A stretch of 32,234 nt of DNA from GCA-003244245 sp039924425 (GTDB lineage Bacteria > Actinomycetota > Actinomycetes > Mycobacteriales > Pseudonocardiaceae). The translations under genes and the position numbers were made by a program. The stretch covers positions 1 to 32,234 of the forward strand of contig JBDTAX010000079.1 in the NCBI GenBank assembly GCA_039924425.1, in the 5' to 3' direction. The notes beneath the pieces were generated by a model that worked only from the letters and a program-made list of their open reading frames with translations, was not told the DNA's origin and did no database searches. Every line of letters starts with the position of its first letter. Positions within the stretch are counted from its first letter, which is position 1. Shown in pieces: positions 7,351-15,277 of this stretch.

Positions 7351-8775
7351 ATGGTCGTCGTGGGGTTGAGCACGCCTGAGCTGGAAGCCGAGCTGGTCGG
7401 GCTGGCCGGGCACCTGGCTGCGGCGCAGTGCCGGTTCCTGCTCCTGCTGGCCGAGTTCGACGCCAGGGAAGCGTGGGCGGGCCCGGGGTTGCGCTCGTGT
7501 GCGCACTGGCTGTCCTGGCGGGTCGGGATGGATCTGCGCACGGCGCGGGAGCAGCTGCGAGTAGCGCGGGCACTACCGACGTTGCCGCTGGTGAGCGCCG
7601 CTTTCGGGACGGGTCGGATCTCGTACGCGAAGGCGCGCGCGATCACTCGGATCGCGACCCCGCAGACCGAGGGGGACCTGCTGGAGATGGCCTTGGCCGG
7701 CACCGCGAGTCATCTCGAGCGGGTGGTCCGACTGGCTCGAGCCGCAAGCTCCGATGCCGCCGCGGCGGTGACAGCACAGCGCTCGGTCCGCTGGGACTGG
7801 GACGAGGACGGTTCGCTGCTGCTGCGGGCCCGACTGCCAGGCGAACAGGGTGCGCTGTTCCTCGCGGCGCTGGAATTGTTCCTCGAGCCTGAACAGCACG
7901 CCGAATCCACACAGCACGCTGAACCTACGTGGCACGCCACGGAACAGCTCGACGCCGCGCAGGATTGCGTGGAGCGCATCGCGCCGAGGGACGGTTCCGC
8001 GGAACAGCCCGGCCCGGAACTGACCTGGGAGGCCGCGCAGGCCGAGCTGATAACCGCGGCCAGCGAGCGGGCGCCAGGCGCGGCGGTGGACCGGGTCGCG
8101 GCACGGCGGGCTGATGCGTTGGTGGCACTCGCCGAAGCGGCGCGCACGACGGGTGCGGCGGACCGTTCAGAGTCGGCGAACGAGCGGTTCGACGTGGTGG
8201 TGCACGTGAATGCCGACACCGCCACCGCAGAGATCGAGGGCGGCCCAGCGCTGCCGATCAGCACGGCGCATCGGCTGGCCTGCCAAGCCAGGGTGTCGGC
8301 GCTGATCACAGACCGGCAAGGCAACCCGCTGTACTTGGGACGGCGCCACCGGCTGGTTTCGCGCCGCCTGCTGCGGGCACTACGGTCGCGCGACCACGGA
8401 AGGTGCCGGTTCCCGGGGTGCACAAACCAGCGGGTGGACGCGCACCACATCGTGCCGTGGCTTGCCGGCGGCAGCACGGATGTCTCAAACTTGGTCTTGA
8501 TCTGTCGCTTCCACCACGGCCTGATCCACGACCACGGCTACCAGATCCACCGGGTCAACGGAGACCTCGAGTTCCGTCGGCCCAACGGCGCGCCGATCCC
8601 GGAAGTCGGGCCGCCCACCACCGGCACCGTAGAACACCTCGTGGAAGCCCACGCCGCACAACAACTAGCGATCAGCGATGACAGCCTCACCCCCACCTGG
8701 AGCGGCGAACCTCTCGACCCCGACCCGATCCTGCTGCGCCTGCTCACCGAGCCAGCGCAAGCTGCGGCGGCCTGA
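7351..8775 (+). CDS. DUF222 / HNH endonuclease signature protein (13E12 repeat family)
   Basis: A 474-aa member of the 13E12 repeat family, common in multiple copies in mycobacteria and other actinomycetes. The N-terminal ~300 residues are the DUF222 region (STPELEAELVGLAGHL, then CAHWLSWRVGMDLRTAREQL). The C-terminus has an HNH nuclease-like domain from about residue 350: CRFPGCTNQRVDAHHIVPW, GGSTDVSNLVLICRFHH, GLIHDHGYQIHR, with paired His near residues 364-365 and a Cys-x4-Cys. The central stretch ~170-195 has imperfect HAE repeats, probably a linker. The ATG at 7351 has GGAGG (7338-7342) with 8 bases of spacing; a GTG at 7336 lies before that site. A third copy of the palindrome GTTCCGCGGAAC lies inside the gene (7994-8005). 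SOS control is likely from the upstream box. Its biological role, including whether it cuts DNA, is not established. Confidence 0.9.
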   Translation: MVVVGLSTPELEAELVGLAGHLAAAQCRFLLLLAEFDAREAWAGPGLRSCAHWLSWRVGMDLRTAREQLRVARALPTLPLVSAAFGTGRISYAKARAITRIATPQTEGDLLEMALAGTASHLERVVRLARAASSDAAAAVTAQRSVRWDWDEDGSLLLRARLPGEQGALFLAALELFLEPEQHAESTQHAEPTWHATEQLDAAQDCVERIAPRDGSAEQPGPELTWEAAQAELITAASERAPGAAVDRVAARRADALVALAEAARTTGAADRSESANERFDVVVHVNADTATAEIEGGPALPISTAHRLACQARVSALITDRQGNPLYLGRRHRLVSRRLLRALRSRDHGRCRFPGCTNQRVDAHHIVPWLAGGSTDVSNLVLICRFHHGLIHDHGYQIHRVNGDLEFRRPNGAPIPEVGPPTTGTVEHLVEAHAAQQLAISDDSLTPTWSGEPLDPDPILLRLLTEPAQAAAA

Positions 8776-8865
8776 GCGGCGTAGGTGGCGCCGATCAGGC
8801 TCGCCCACCGCGACCGAGCCACCGACAGTGGACACCCAGGGCGTAGCCCAGGGATCCCGACAACG

Positions 8866-9642
8866 TCACCGGCCACGCCACACTGGTGGCCGGCGCTCCA
8901 GGGCGGCGGCCCGGCCTTCCGCGGCGTCCTCGGTGGCATTGGCCACCAACCGCATCGTCTCCCCGAACCGAATCGCGTCCACGGATGACATGTCGCAGGC
9001 GCGGCGGGCCACCTCTTTGGTGGCCCGGGTGGCCAGCGGAGCGGCGGCCAGCAACCGATCAGCCAAATCTCGAGCGGCGGCCAGCAGCGACGAATGCGGC
9101 ACCACCCAACCGACCAGCCCGATCTCCTTGGCTCGCTCGGCGTCGATCCGCTCTCCGGTGAGTAGCAGCTCCATGGCGTGTTGCCAGCCGATCCGCTGCG
9201 GCAGCCGGATGGCGCCGACGATGGTGGGGATACCGATCCGCACTTCCGGGTAGCCGAAGACCGCCCGCTCGCTGGCGATGACGAAGTCGCACCAAGTGAC
9301 CAGCGTCAGCCCGTAACCCAGGCAGTACCCGTTCACCGCGGCGATCACCGGCTTGTAGATCTCCCAGCCGCTCTCGAAGGAGTTGACGGTCGGCTTCTCC
9401 CAGAACGTGCCGGGGAACTCGCCAGCGGGATCACCTTCGGACCGGAGATCCGCCCCGGCGCAGAACGCCCGGCCCGCCCCGGTGACGATCGCCACCCAGG
9501 CGTCCTCATCGTCCCGGAACGCGGCGAAAGCGGCGTTGAGCTCCGCGCGCACCTGCCCGTCGATGACGTTGAGCTTGTCCGGTCGCTGGTAGGTGATCGT
9601 CGCGACGTGTCCGTCCAGCTCATAACCCACCATGTCAGCCAC
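8866..9642 (-). CDS. Enoyl-CoA hydratase/isomerase (crotonase) family protein
   Basis: A 258-aa crotonase-fold protein acting on acyl-CoA thioesters in the cytoplasm. The oxyanion-hole segments are visible: GRAFCAGADL (residues 58-66) and NGYCLGYGLTL (104-114). Compared with rat enoyl-CoA hydratase, the general acid/base corresponding to Glu164 is present (E133 in YPEVRIGIP), but the one corresponding to Glu144 is T113, and the usual GGG is GYG. It is therefore probably not a classical hydratase and may be an isomerase, hydrolase or another crotonase activity; the substrate cannot be told. The start is GTG at 9642, with an in-frame ATG at 9633; neither has a strong Shine-Dalgarno. It converges with the 13E12-family gene, leaving a 90-base gap. 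No beta-oxidation partner is next to it. Confidence 0.88.
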   Translation of the reverse strand: MADMVGYELDGHVATITYQRPDKLNVIDGQVRAELNAAFAAFRDDEDAWVAIVTGAGRAFCAGADLRSEGDPAGEFPGTFWEKPTVNSFESGWEIYKPVIAAVNGYCLGYGLTLVTWCDFVIASERAVFGYPEVRIGIPTIVGAIRLPQRIGWQHAMELLLTGERIDAERAKEIGLVGWVVPHSSLLAAARDLADRLLAAAPLATRATKEVARRACDMSSVDAIRFGETMRLVANATEDAAEGRAAALERRPPVWRGR

Positions 9643-9719
9643 AGCGCCCAGACTAGGGACCCTTGGTCTGTGGTCGCGCGCTCGACCTCACCCGGGAAGC
9701 GGGTGGACTCGCCCTTGCT

Positions 9720-9743
9720 GTGCGTGTAGGCCTAGACACGCAC
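9720..9743. promoter_or_regulatory. Perfect inverted repeat, candidate operator upstream of the crotonase gene
   Basis: GTGCGTGT (9720-9727) and ACACGCAC (9736-9743) flank AGGCCTAG. The repeat is centred about 90 bases before the crotonase start. Size and symmetry fit a dimeric repressor site (for example TetR-type), but no regulator gene is adjacent, so the role is inferred. Confidence 0.4.
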
Positions 9744-9922
9744 CGTATCATCAACTCCTGTGCTCCCCGATGGTGAACCGGATCAGCGCCCCGCAGCGAC
9801 GCTCGGCACCGCCACGAACTACCACTTCGATGTGCGCGCTGACGAGGACGGCCTCGAAGGACCACGAACCATCCGATCGCACTGCTTTTTCCAATCACAC
9901 TTTTTTAGGGGAGGATAATTCG

Positions 9923-10135
9923 ATGTCGCCAGCGGGATATGAGCCGTCGCCGGTAGATACAGCTGCGAAACTTCTGTTTATTTTTATGCTCGTGATTCTC
10001 ATTCTCCTTCTGTTAGGCGCAGGGGGCGGTTACGTCGCGGCGCATATCCCGCCCGTAGCGGACACGATTCACAATATTCTCCATGAATTATGGGCCGCCT
10101 TGCAGAGGATCATCCAGCTTGGATACCGGCATTGA
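9923..10135 (+). CDS. Small single-span membrane protein, 70 aa, unknown function
   Basis: The ATG at 9923 is preceded by AGGGGAGG (9907-9914) with 8 bases of spacing, one of the best ribosome binding sites in the window, which is the main reason to call this a gene. The protein has a short polar N-terminus (SPAGYEPSPVDTAAK), one strongly hydrophobic span at residues ~17-33 (LLFIFMLVILILLLLGA), a Gly-rich exit, and an amphipathic C-terminal helix (IHNILHELWAALQRIIQ). Codons are visibly more AT-rich than in neighbours (ATT, CTT, TTT, TTA), suggesting recent acquisition or relaxed codon use. I do not recognise a family. A toxin-like, stress or envelope micro-protein is possible but unsupported. 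It stands alone, between the crotonase gene and a gene-poor stretch. Confidence 0.6.
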   Translation: MSPAGYEPSPVDTAAKLLFIFMLVILILLLLGAGGGYVAAHIPPVADTIHNILHELWAALQRIIQLGYRH

Positions 10136-10510
10136 TGTCATGACCGCGCCGCCTGGTCGCAACCTTCAGTAGCGCCCGTGCGAGATAGTGGATCTTCACC
10201 CGAACCAACCGCGCCCCCGACCGTTGTGCTTATTATTCCAGGTTCCGCGCATGGTCTGCTTAGCGCGGAGGCGTTCCGCTCGCCATCGCCCGTAGGTCAT
10301 CCCCCTCCAAGGCCTAGTAAGATCAACATCAGTACTTGGCTGGTTGTCATGGGCCATGTATAGCGTTTCCCTGGCGTCGGTGTGCGCAGGCACGCCGACG
10401 GTGGCCCGCACCATAGCTGCGCAGCGCACTGGTGGCGGAGCGCTCGACGGCGTCGACAGACGGTACTCCACGCAGACCGTGTTGATCGAGATGCCAGCTC
10501 GCGGATTGAT
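10136..10510. other. Gene-poor stretch; two very short open frames of uncertain value
   Basis: No recognisable gene. On the minus strand a 53-aa frame (10357 to 10196, starting MAHDNQPSTDVDL, C-terminus Arg/Gly rich) has a weak AGGGAA about 9 bases before its ATG. On the plus strand a 50-aa frame (10356-10508) ends just before the glycosyltransferase gene and contains RRYSTQTVLIEMPARG, which reads like ordinary protein and could be the tail of a lost gene. Neither resembles a family I know, and I annotate neither as a gene. Confidence 0.3.
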
Positions 10511-11518
10511 CTAGTGGCGCAACTGGAACGGGGGGGGTGACGCGGTGCGTCGCACCGAGATGCCCATGGCCTCGATCATGTCGTCGATGGTGATGGACTG
10601 GGCGTCGCGGTGGGTGGCCAGGCCTCGCCGGGCGAGCTCGGCGGCGAGCTCGTGCTGGTGATCATCGATCTGTTCGCCCCGCGAGCTGTCCCGGGTGGCC
10701 AGGATCGGGTACCGGCCCGCGTTCAGGCTGGCCAGCGCGGACCCGGTGCCGGCGTGGCTGATCACGATGTCCGCCTTGCCCAGCGCGACACTCAGTTCGG
10801 CCGCGGGCAACGCTGTCGTGGCCTGGATGGGCAGGTCGTCCACCGGGGTGTCACCGGTCTGCCACAGCACCTCGACCGGCAACCCGACCGACCGCGCCAG
10901 CGCACCCTCAGGTGCCAGCAGCGGCGCCAGGTGCTCGAACAGCCGGCGGAACGGGTACTGCGTCGCCGCGCCCACCGTGACCACCACCCGAATCACCCCA
11001 TCGGGCACCCGCGTCACGGCGGTGGACTCATAGCCATCGAACACGCTGCCGGCGTAGCCCCACCGCTGGTCCGCCCAGCTCTGGTACTGGGTGTAGGTAC
11101 GGACCCCTGGGACCCACTGCAGGAGCCGCCCGGTGAGGGAGGGCCCGCTCACCCGCGTCGCGCTCTCGATGTAGTGGCACTCCACTCCCCGCGCGGCCAG
11201 ATACGGCAAGTACCCCAACGCGATCCCCGACCCAGTGGACACCGCTCGAGTCACCTTCCGGCGCTGCAGCAACCGGCGCGCATACGAGATACACCGGAGC
11301 ACATCGGGCACGTTGCGCACTCCGACGTAGGGCACGAACTCCACGTCACGATCCGCCAGCATCGACCGGCTCTGCTCATTCGCATGGGTCACCCACACGG
11401 CGTCATCGCTGGCGTCATGGCCGGGTTCATTGCCGGGTTCATCAGGGGGGATGCGGCTCGCCAGACTGTCGAGCTGGGTCAGGTGCCCACCCGTCGTGGC
11501 GACAAACAGCGTGGTCAT
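10511..11518 (-). CDS. Glycosyltransferase with fused Alg14-like and Alg13-like halves (PssD/PssE type)
   Basis: A 335-aa GT-B type glycosyltransferase. The N-terminal half begins MTTLFVATTGGHLTQL, the Alg14/PssD-like membrane-anchor/acceptor part. The C-terminal half from about residue 190 (IRVVVTVGAATQYPFRRL) ends with the nucleotide-sugar binding segment ADIVISHAGTGSALASLNAGR, as in Alg13/PssE and the GT28 C-terminal domain. In many bacteria these halves are two genes; here they are one polypeptide. It likely adds the second sugar to the undecaprenyl-linked primer of the polysaccharide. The ATG at 11518 starts exactly at the conserved N-terminus; an open frame continues upstream to 11698 but would overlap the divergent gene. 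No good Shine-Dalgarno is seen. It is divergent from the FemAB-like gene with 46 bases between starts, so they share a control region. Confidence 0.8.
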   Translation of the reverse strand: MTTLFVATTGGHLTQLDSLASRIPPDEPGNEPGHDASDDAVWVTHANEQSRSMLADRDVEFVPYVGVRNVPDVLRCISYARRLLQRRKVTRAVSTGSGIALGYLPYLAARGVECHYIESATRVSGPSLTGRLLQWVPGVRTYTQYQSWADQRWGYAGSVFDGYESTAVTRVPDGVIRVVVTVGAATQYPFRRLFEHLAPLLAPEGALARSVGLPVEVLWQTGDTPVDDLPIQATTALPAAELSVALGKADIVISHAGTGSALASLNAGRYPILATRDSSRGEQIDDHQHELAAELARRGLATHRDAQSITIDDMIEAMGISVRRTASPPPFQLRH

Positions 11519-11564
11519 GCCAGCAGCGTATCGGGTACTGTGAGTAACAGGTAGTGTCACCTCC

Positions 11565-12623
11565 GTGAACGCGTCCGCGACACAGCCGGAAATCATGCGC
11601 GCCGATCCGCGCGGGGACCCCCGCTGGCGGCTGCTCGCCCTAGGTGCGCGAGGCAGCGTGTTCACCTCGCCGCCATGGATCGACGCGGTGTGCGCCACCT
11701 ACGGCTTCACCCCCGCCAGCGCCATCCGGCTCGACTGGGACGGGCAGCCGCGGGCGGGGCTGGCCTGGGTGCCGATCAGCGACATTCGTGGCGACCGGGT
11801 GTCCAGCTTGCCGTTCTCCGACCGGGCCGAACCACTGACCGATGACCAGGTCGACTGGAAAGCCCTCGTGGATGGGGTCATCACCGCCACCGCCGCGCTG
11901 ACGCTGCGGTGCTTCGCGGACGCCGTGCCCGTCAGCGACCCACGCTTCGAGCAGGTTGCCGCGGCGGCGTGGCACGGCACGCCGCTGCACGGCGACATCG
12001 AGGAGATCCGACAGCGGCTGTCGCAGCACGCTCGGCGCAACATCGTGATCTCCGAGCGTGAGGGGGTCCGGATCGAGGCGCACACCGGCCGCGACGCCGT
12101 GCACCGATTCCACGGGTTGCACGTCTGCCTGCGCAAGCGCAAGTATCGGCTGCTCGCCCAGCCCGTCGAGCTGTTCGACAACATCTGGGACGCCTTCGCC
12201 CGCGACGACGCGATCGTGACGATGCTCGCCCATGCCGGCGACGAGCTGATCGCCGGCGCGGTCTTCCTCACCTGGGGCGACACGCTGTACTACAAGTTCG
12301 GGGCCTCGCGCCACGAGCACTTAGCACTTCGCCCCAACGACGCGATCTTCTGGGCTGGGATCCGGTGGGGTGTCCAGCGCGGAGCCCGGCTACTGGACTG
12401 GGGGTGCTCCGACCTCGATCAGCCTGGCTTGATCGCGTACAAACGCAAGTGGGCCACCGAGGAGCGGCGGATTGTGACCCTGCGCGCCGGCGGCGAGCAC
12501 GCGCGCCGGGACGCGCAGGCCGGTGCGATGCTCGGTGAGCTCACCCAGCTGCTCACCGGCGATTCGGTGCCCGATGAGGTGACCAGGCGGGCTGGAACGC
12601 TGCTGTATCGCTACTTCTGCTGA
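11565..12623 (+). CDS. FemAB-like / GNAT-superfamily (Acetyltransf_6, BioF2-like) protein of the polysaccharide locus
   Basis: A 352-aa protein with a GNAT-type fold of the FemAB/BioF2-like kind. The most characteristic stretch is the C-terminal AGAVFLTWGDTLYYKFGAS, followed by LRPNDAIFWAGIRWGVQRGARLLDWGCSD and GLIAYKRKWATEERRI. These proteins transfer acyl or aminoacyl groups; members in exopolysaccharide loci are thought to modify sugars, and that role here is inference from context. The start is GTG at 11565, with a weak ribosome site; an ATG at 11595 is a possible later start. Its 3' end overlaps the convergent small membrane-protein gene by 13 bases. It is the only plus-strand gene of the locus and is divergent from the glycosyltransferase. 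Confidence 0.75.
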   Translation: MNASATQPEIMRADPRGDPRWRLLALGARGSVFTSPPWIDAVCATYGFTPASAIRLDWDGQPRAGLAWVPISDIRGDRVSSLPFSDRAEPLTDDQVDWKALVDGVITATAALTLRCFADAVPVSDPRFEQVAAAAWHGTPLHGDIEEIRQRLSQHARRNIVISEREGVRIEAHTGRDAVHRFHGLHVCLRKRKYRLLAQPVELFDNIWDAFARDDAIVTMLAHAGDELIAGAVFLTWGDTLYYKFGASRHEHLALRPNDAIFWAGIRWGVQRGARLLDWGCSDLDQPGLIAYKRKWATEERRIVTLRAGGEHARRDAQAGAMLGELTQLLTGDSVPDEVTRRAGTLLYRYFC

Positions 12624-13198
12624 ACCTTTGGCGAAACTGGCCGCTGGGCTTTCAGCGGCACTGTCCGCTGGGCTGGGACTGGCGGCCGCGTTCGCACCCT
12701 GCGACCACGCGGTGTCCTGCCCCAAGGTTTGATCATGGAGAGTCCCGTCGCGGCGAGCAGGAGCACCAGCGCGACCAACCTCCCGATCAGCGTCAGCGTC
12801 GTGGCCGGCGCGCCGTCCCCGGCGAGGATCGCGGGCAGCGCGGGCACCAAGGACACCAGGCCCAAGGCGACCAACACGGCGGCGATCCCGGACTTGACGA
12901 GCACCCACCAGTGCCGCGCCAAACCCCAGTGCGTGGCCAGTGCCAGCACCAGCCCGCTGACCAGCGCGAGGAACACCACCGGGACGAGCACCCAGCAGGC
13001 GATCACGGCCGTCGCGGTGGCCATCCCAACCCGCGCCGCCGGATGCACGGTGGCCAGCCCAGTCACCTCCAGCGCCACTAGCGCGCCGTCGATCCCCAGC
13101 CAGCCCACTGACATCACGACATGGACAGTGAGCACCACCGCCCGGACCCGACGAGATAGCCGTGGGGTCGTGAAAAACCTCACCGCGACGGCCGTCAC
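12611..13198 (-). CDS. Small multi-pass membrane protein at the end of the polysaccharide operon
   Basis: A 195-aa integral membrane protein with four likely spans (about residues 19-42, 55-85, 98-120 and 132-155), including HVVMSVGWLGIDGAL in the first, a pattern seen in DUF2269-like proteins. The C-terminal ~40 residues are basic and Pro-rich, probably cytosolic. I do not recognise a defined function. The GTG at 13198 has GGGGGGAG 5 bases upstream. It lies 35 bases downstream of the priming sugar transferase on the same strand, so it is probably the last gene of that operon. It overlaps the convergent FemAB-like gene by 13 bases. Confidence 0.7.
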   Translation of the reverse strand: MTAVAVRFFTTPRLSRRVRAVVLTVHVVMSVGWLGIDGALVALEVTGLATVHPAARVGMATATAVIACWVLVPVVFLALVSGLVLALATHWGLARHWWVLVKSGIAAVLVALGLVSLVPALPAILAGDGAPATTLTLIGRLVALVLLLAATGLSMIKPWGRTPRGRRVRTRPPVPAQRTVPLKAQRPVSPKVQQK

Positions 13199-13233
13199 AG
13201 CAGCTCCCCCCAGCTGACAGAAACGCTCGTTGC

Positions 13234-13890
13234 CTAGCGCGCGCCGTGCCCCCGCAGCAGCGCCGGAACAGTTCGCAGCAGGATCGCGAGATCTGTCCAG
13301 AAACTCCAGTCGCGCACATAAGCTAGATCGAGTTCCAACATCTCCAGCGTGCCCATCGTGCTGCGCCCAGTGACCTGCCAGAGCCCGGTCAGGCCCGGCG
13401 AAACTTCGAAGCGCTCAGCGAACCTGGCCGGGAACATCTCCGCTTCCCAGTCCAGACAGGGACGGGGCCCGACCAGCGACATGTGGCCCCTCAGCACGTT
13501 GAGCAGCTGGGGAAGCTCGTCGATGCTGGTGCGCCGCAGGATAGAGCCGATCCGGGTCACCCGCGGATCACTGTCGATCTTCCAACTGCCGTCGACCGAG
13601 GTGTCCTCACCACGCAGCTCGCGGGCGATGAGCTCGCGGTGCCGCGCGTCGGAGCAACCGGTCCGCATGGTGCGGAACTTGTACATCGTGAACGGTCGCG
13701 CCCCCCGGCCCAGCCGTTTCTGGCGATACAACGCCGGACCCGGAGTCCCGAGCATGATCACCATCGCGATGAGCAGCATCGGGATCGCGAGCACCAGCAA
13801 CGCGATCACCACCACCAGCAGATCGACGGCGCGCCGAGCCACCGGTTCCCACCGAGCGGGCAAGCGTGCTTGTTCAACGCCGCTGGACAC
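13234..13890 (-). CDS. Undecaprenyl-phosphate sugar phosphotransferase (priming sugar transferase)
   Basis: A 218-aa bacterial sugar transferase (PF02397 type, short ExoY/WcaJ C-domain form) that loads the first sugar-1-phosphate onto undecaprenyl phosphate at the inner face of the membrane. There is one N-terminal membrane segment (~22-47, DLLVVVIALLVLAIPMLLIA). Family motifs follow in order: GPALYRQKRLGRGARPFTMYKFRTM, IGSILRRTSIDELPQL, NVLRGHMSLVGPRP, and PGLTGLWQVTGRS. It lacks the N-terminal multi-span and CoA-binding-like part of full-length WcaJ, like many functional short forms. The GTG at 13890 has GGGGAGG about 4 bases upstream. Its start overlaps the end of the polymerase gene by 17 bases, indicating co-translation. 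Confidence 0.92.
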   Translation of the reverse strand: MSSGVEQARLPARWEPVARRAVDLLVVVIALLVLAIPMLLIAMVIMLGTPGPALYRQKRLGRGARPFTMYKFRTMRTGCSDARHRELIARELRGEDTSVDGSWKIDSDPRVTRIGSILRRTSIDELPQLLNVLRGHMSLVGPRPCLDWEAEMFPARFAERFEVSPGLTGLWQVTGRSTMGTLEMLELDLAYVRDWSFWTDLAILLRTVPALLRGHGAR

Positions 13891-15277
13891 TGAGCCTCCC
13901 CGTGGTCATTGCCATCAGCATGAAAAACAAGTCTCCAGTTCCTCGCAGCGTCAGATGCGGATCGAGGACGGTAATAATGATCAAGAAACCCCAGCAGACC
14001 CACAGCGTGGCGGCCGCCGCGCCGAGAGCGCCCGGCTGGGCCATGAGCTGGCTGGTTCTGCGCAGCACCACGACCGACAACCAGAGGAAAGCGGCCAGCA
14101 GCGGGATCCCGCCGATCCAGAGGAACTCCAGGTAGCCGCTCTCGAGATAGATGACGTCGCGCCAGGTCTCGGGTGCCGGCAGCACCTCATTGGGCGAGAC
14201 CCCGAGCAGGACGTTGATGAAGCCGAACCTCGGCAGGTAGAAGGTGGACAGGTTGTTCCAGCGGCCGATCCAGCTAGGCGGAACGCCGAATTCACTGAAC
14301 CCCTGCAGCCGGCCGATCAACGCTGGCGCGCCGAGGGCGAGCGAGACCGGAACCAGCCACAGGAGCCGGATCGCGTTGCGGCGCACGGCGTCGAAGCGCC
14401 ACAGGATGAGCCCGGCCGCCACGACTGCGGAGATCCAGGTGGAGAACTGGCCGGCAGCCAGCACACCAGCGCCGAGCACAAGCCCCAACGCCAGCCGCTC
14501 CCGACGATCCAGCAGCCCCCGGGCCCCGCAACAGATCACCAAAATCAAACAGATGATGATGTAGTCGCCGGTTGCGAGCGGCGAGCCGAGTGTGGCGGTG
14601 CCCCGCTCGGCGAGTGCGGCCGCGTTGGTGTCGGGCGCCCAGAAGATCTGCAGCAACGACACGACCGGGCCGACGTGGAGGGTCTGCAAGATCGCGATCA
14701 CCGCGACCACGGCCCCCGGCCAGATGACCACCCGGAAGCACCGCACCAGCTGGGCCTCAGTGGTGACGGTGCAGCGCACCAGCAGATAGAGGGCGACAAG
14801 CTTGCACACTGGCAGCACGGCGGCCAGATCGGAGGTCGCTGGCGTGTGCCCGCGCAGCACCAGGGACAGCAGCGGCCACGCTGTCGACATCAGCAGGAAG
14901 ACCCCGAGCGGCACATCGAACTGATGCAGCTGCAGCGCCACCCGCTCGCCCCGGCACCAACGAAGATAACCGCCGGTCAGCGCCCCAGCTAGCACAACGA
15001 CCAGCAGCGCCTCGTTGGGCCGCACCAGCGGGATCAGAGTGCCGGCGTTGATGCCGGCGATGAGCGGCAGGGTGCCCAGATAGGCGTAGGTCGCGAAGAT
15101 CGGCCGGTAGGCCGCCGCCGCGAACAACCCGAGCAGGACCAGCACCCCAATGACGGTGAGTGCCAGCAACGGCCCAGCCGCCACCGCGAGGATTCCACCC
15201 ACCAGGGCGCAGCCGGCGGCTACCAGCCCCAGCCGGCGGTTGATCGCGGGAATGGGCGGGCTCTCGGTTTGAGTCAT
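13874..15277 (-). CDS. O-antigen ligase / Wzy-type polymerase family membrane protein
   Basis: A 467-aa polytopic protein with about 10-12 predicted spans. The order of features (repeated hydrophobic helices, a long extracytoplasmic loop around residues 310-385 with FTVNVLLGVSPN-like sequence and YLESGYLEFLWIGGI, then two or three final helices) fits the Wzy_C/O-antigen ligase superfamily, which polymerises or ligates undecaprenyl-linked oligosaccharides outside the membrane. The loop's exact catalytic residues cannot be fixed by eye. The ATG at 15277 forms an ATGA overlap with the stop of the flippase gene. An upstream in-frame extension to 15361 has no support. Placement between flippase and priming transferase supports a polymerase role in this locus. 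Confidence 0.82.
   Translation of the reverse strand: MTQTESPPIPAINRRLGLVAAGCALVGGILAVAAGPLLALTVIGVLVLLGLFAAAAYRPIFATYAYLGTLPLIAGINAGTLIPLVRPNEALLVVVLAGALTGGYLRWCRGERVALQLHQFDVPLGVFLLMSTAWPLLSLVLRGHTPATSDLAAVLPVCKLVALYLLVRCTVTTEAQLVRCFRVVIWPGAVVAVIAILQTLHVGPVVSLLQIFWAPDTNAAALAERGTATLGSPLATGDYIIICLILVICCGARGLLDRRERLALGLVLGAGVLAAGQFSTWISAVVAAGLILWRFDAVRRNAIRLLWLVPVSLALGAPALIGRLQGFSEFGVPPSWIGRWNNLSTFYLPRFGFINVLLGVSPNEVLPAPETWRDVIYLESGYLEFLWIGGIPLLAAFLWLSVVVLRRTSQLMAQPGALGAAAATLWVCWGFLIIITVLDPHLTLRGTGDLFFMLMAMTTGRLSVQRR

Noticed and set aside
8869..8893. 8-bp inverted repeat at the junction of the 13E12-family and crotonase genes, as a terminator
   Set aside because: It lies within the last codons of the crotonase gene and has no T-run on either side, so it may be plain coding sequence.
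10196..10357. 53-aa minus-strand frame with a weak ribosome site
   Set aside because: No family resemblance, Arg/Gly-rich tail and marginal upstream signal; recorded only as a possibility in the gene-poor stretch.
13349..14992. Plus-strand open frame across the sugar transferase and polymerase genes
   Set aside because: Low-complexity, hydrophilic shadow of two genes with clear family motifs on the minus strand.
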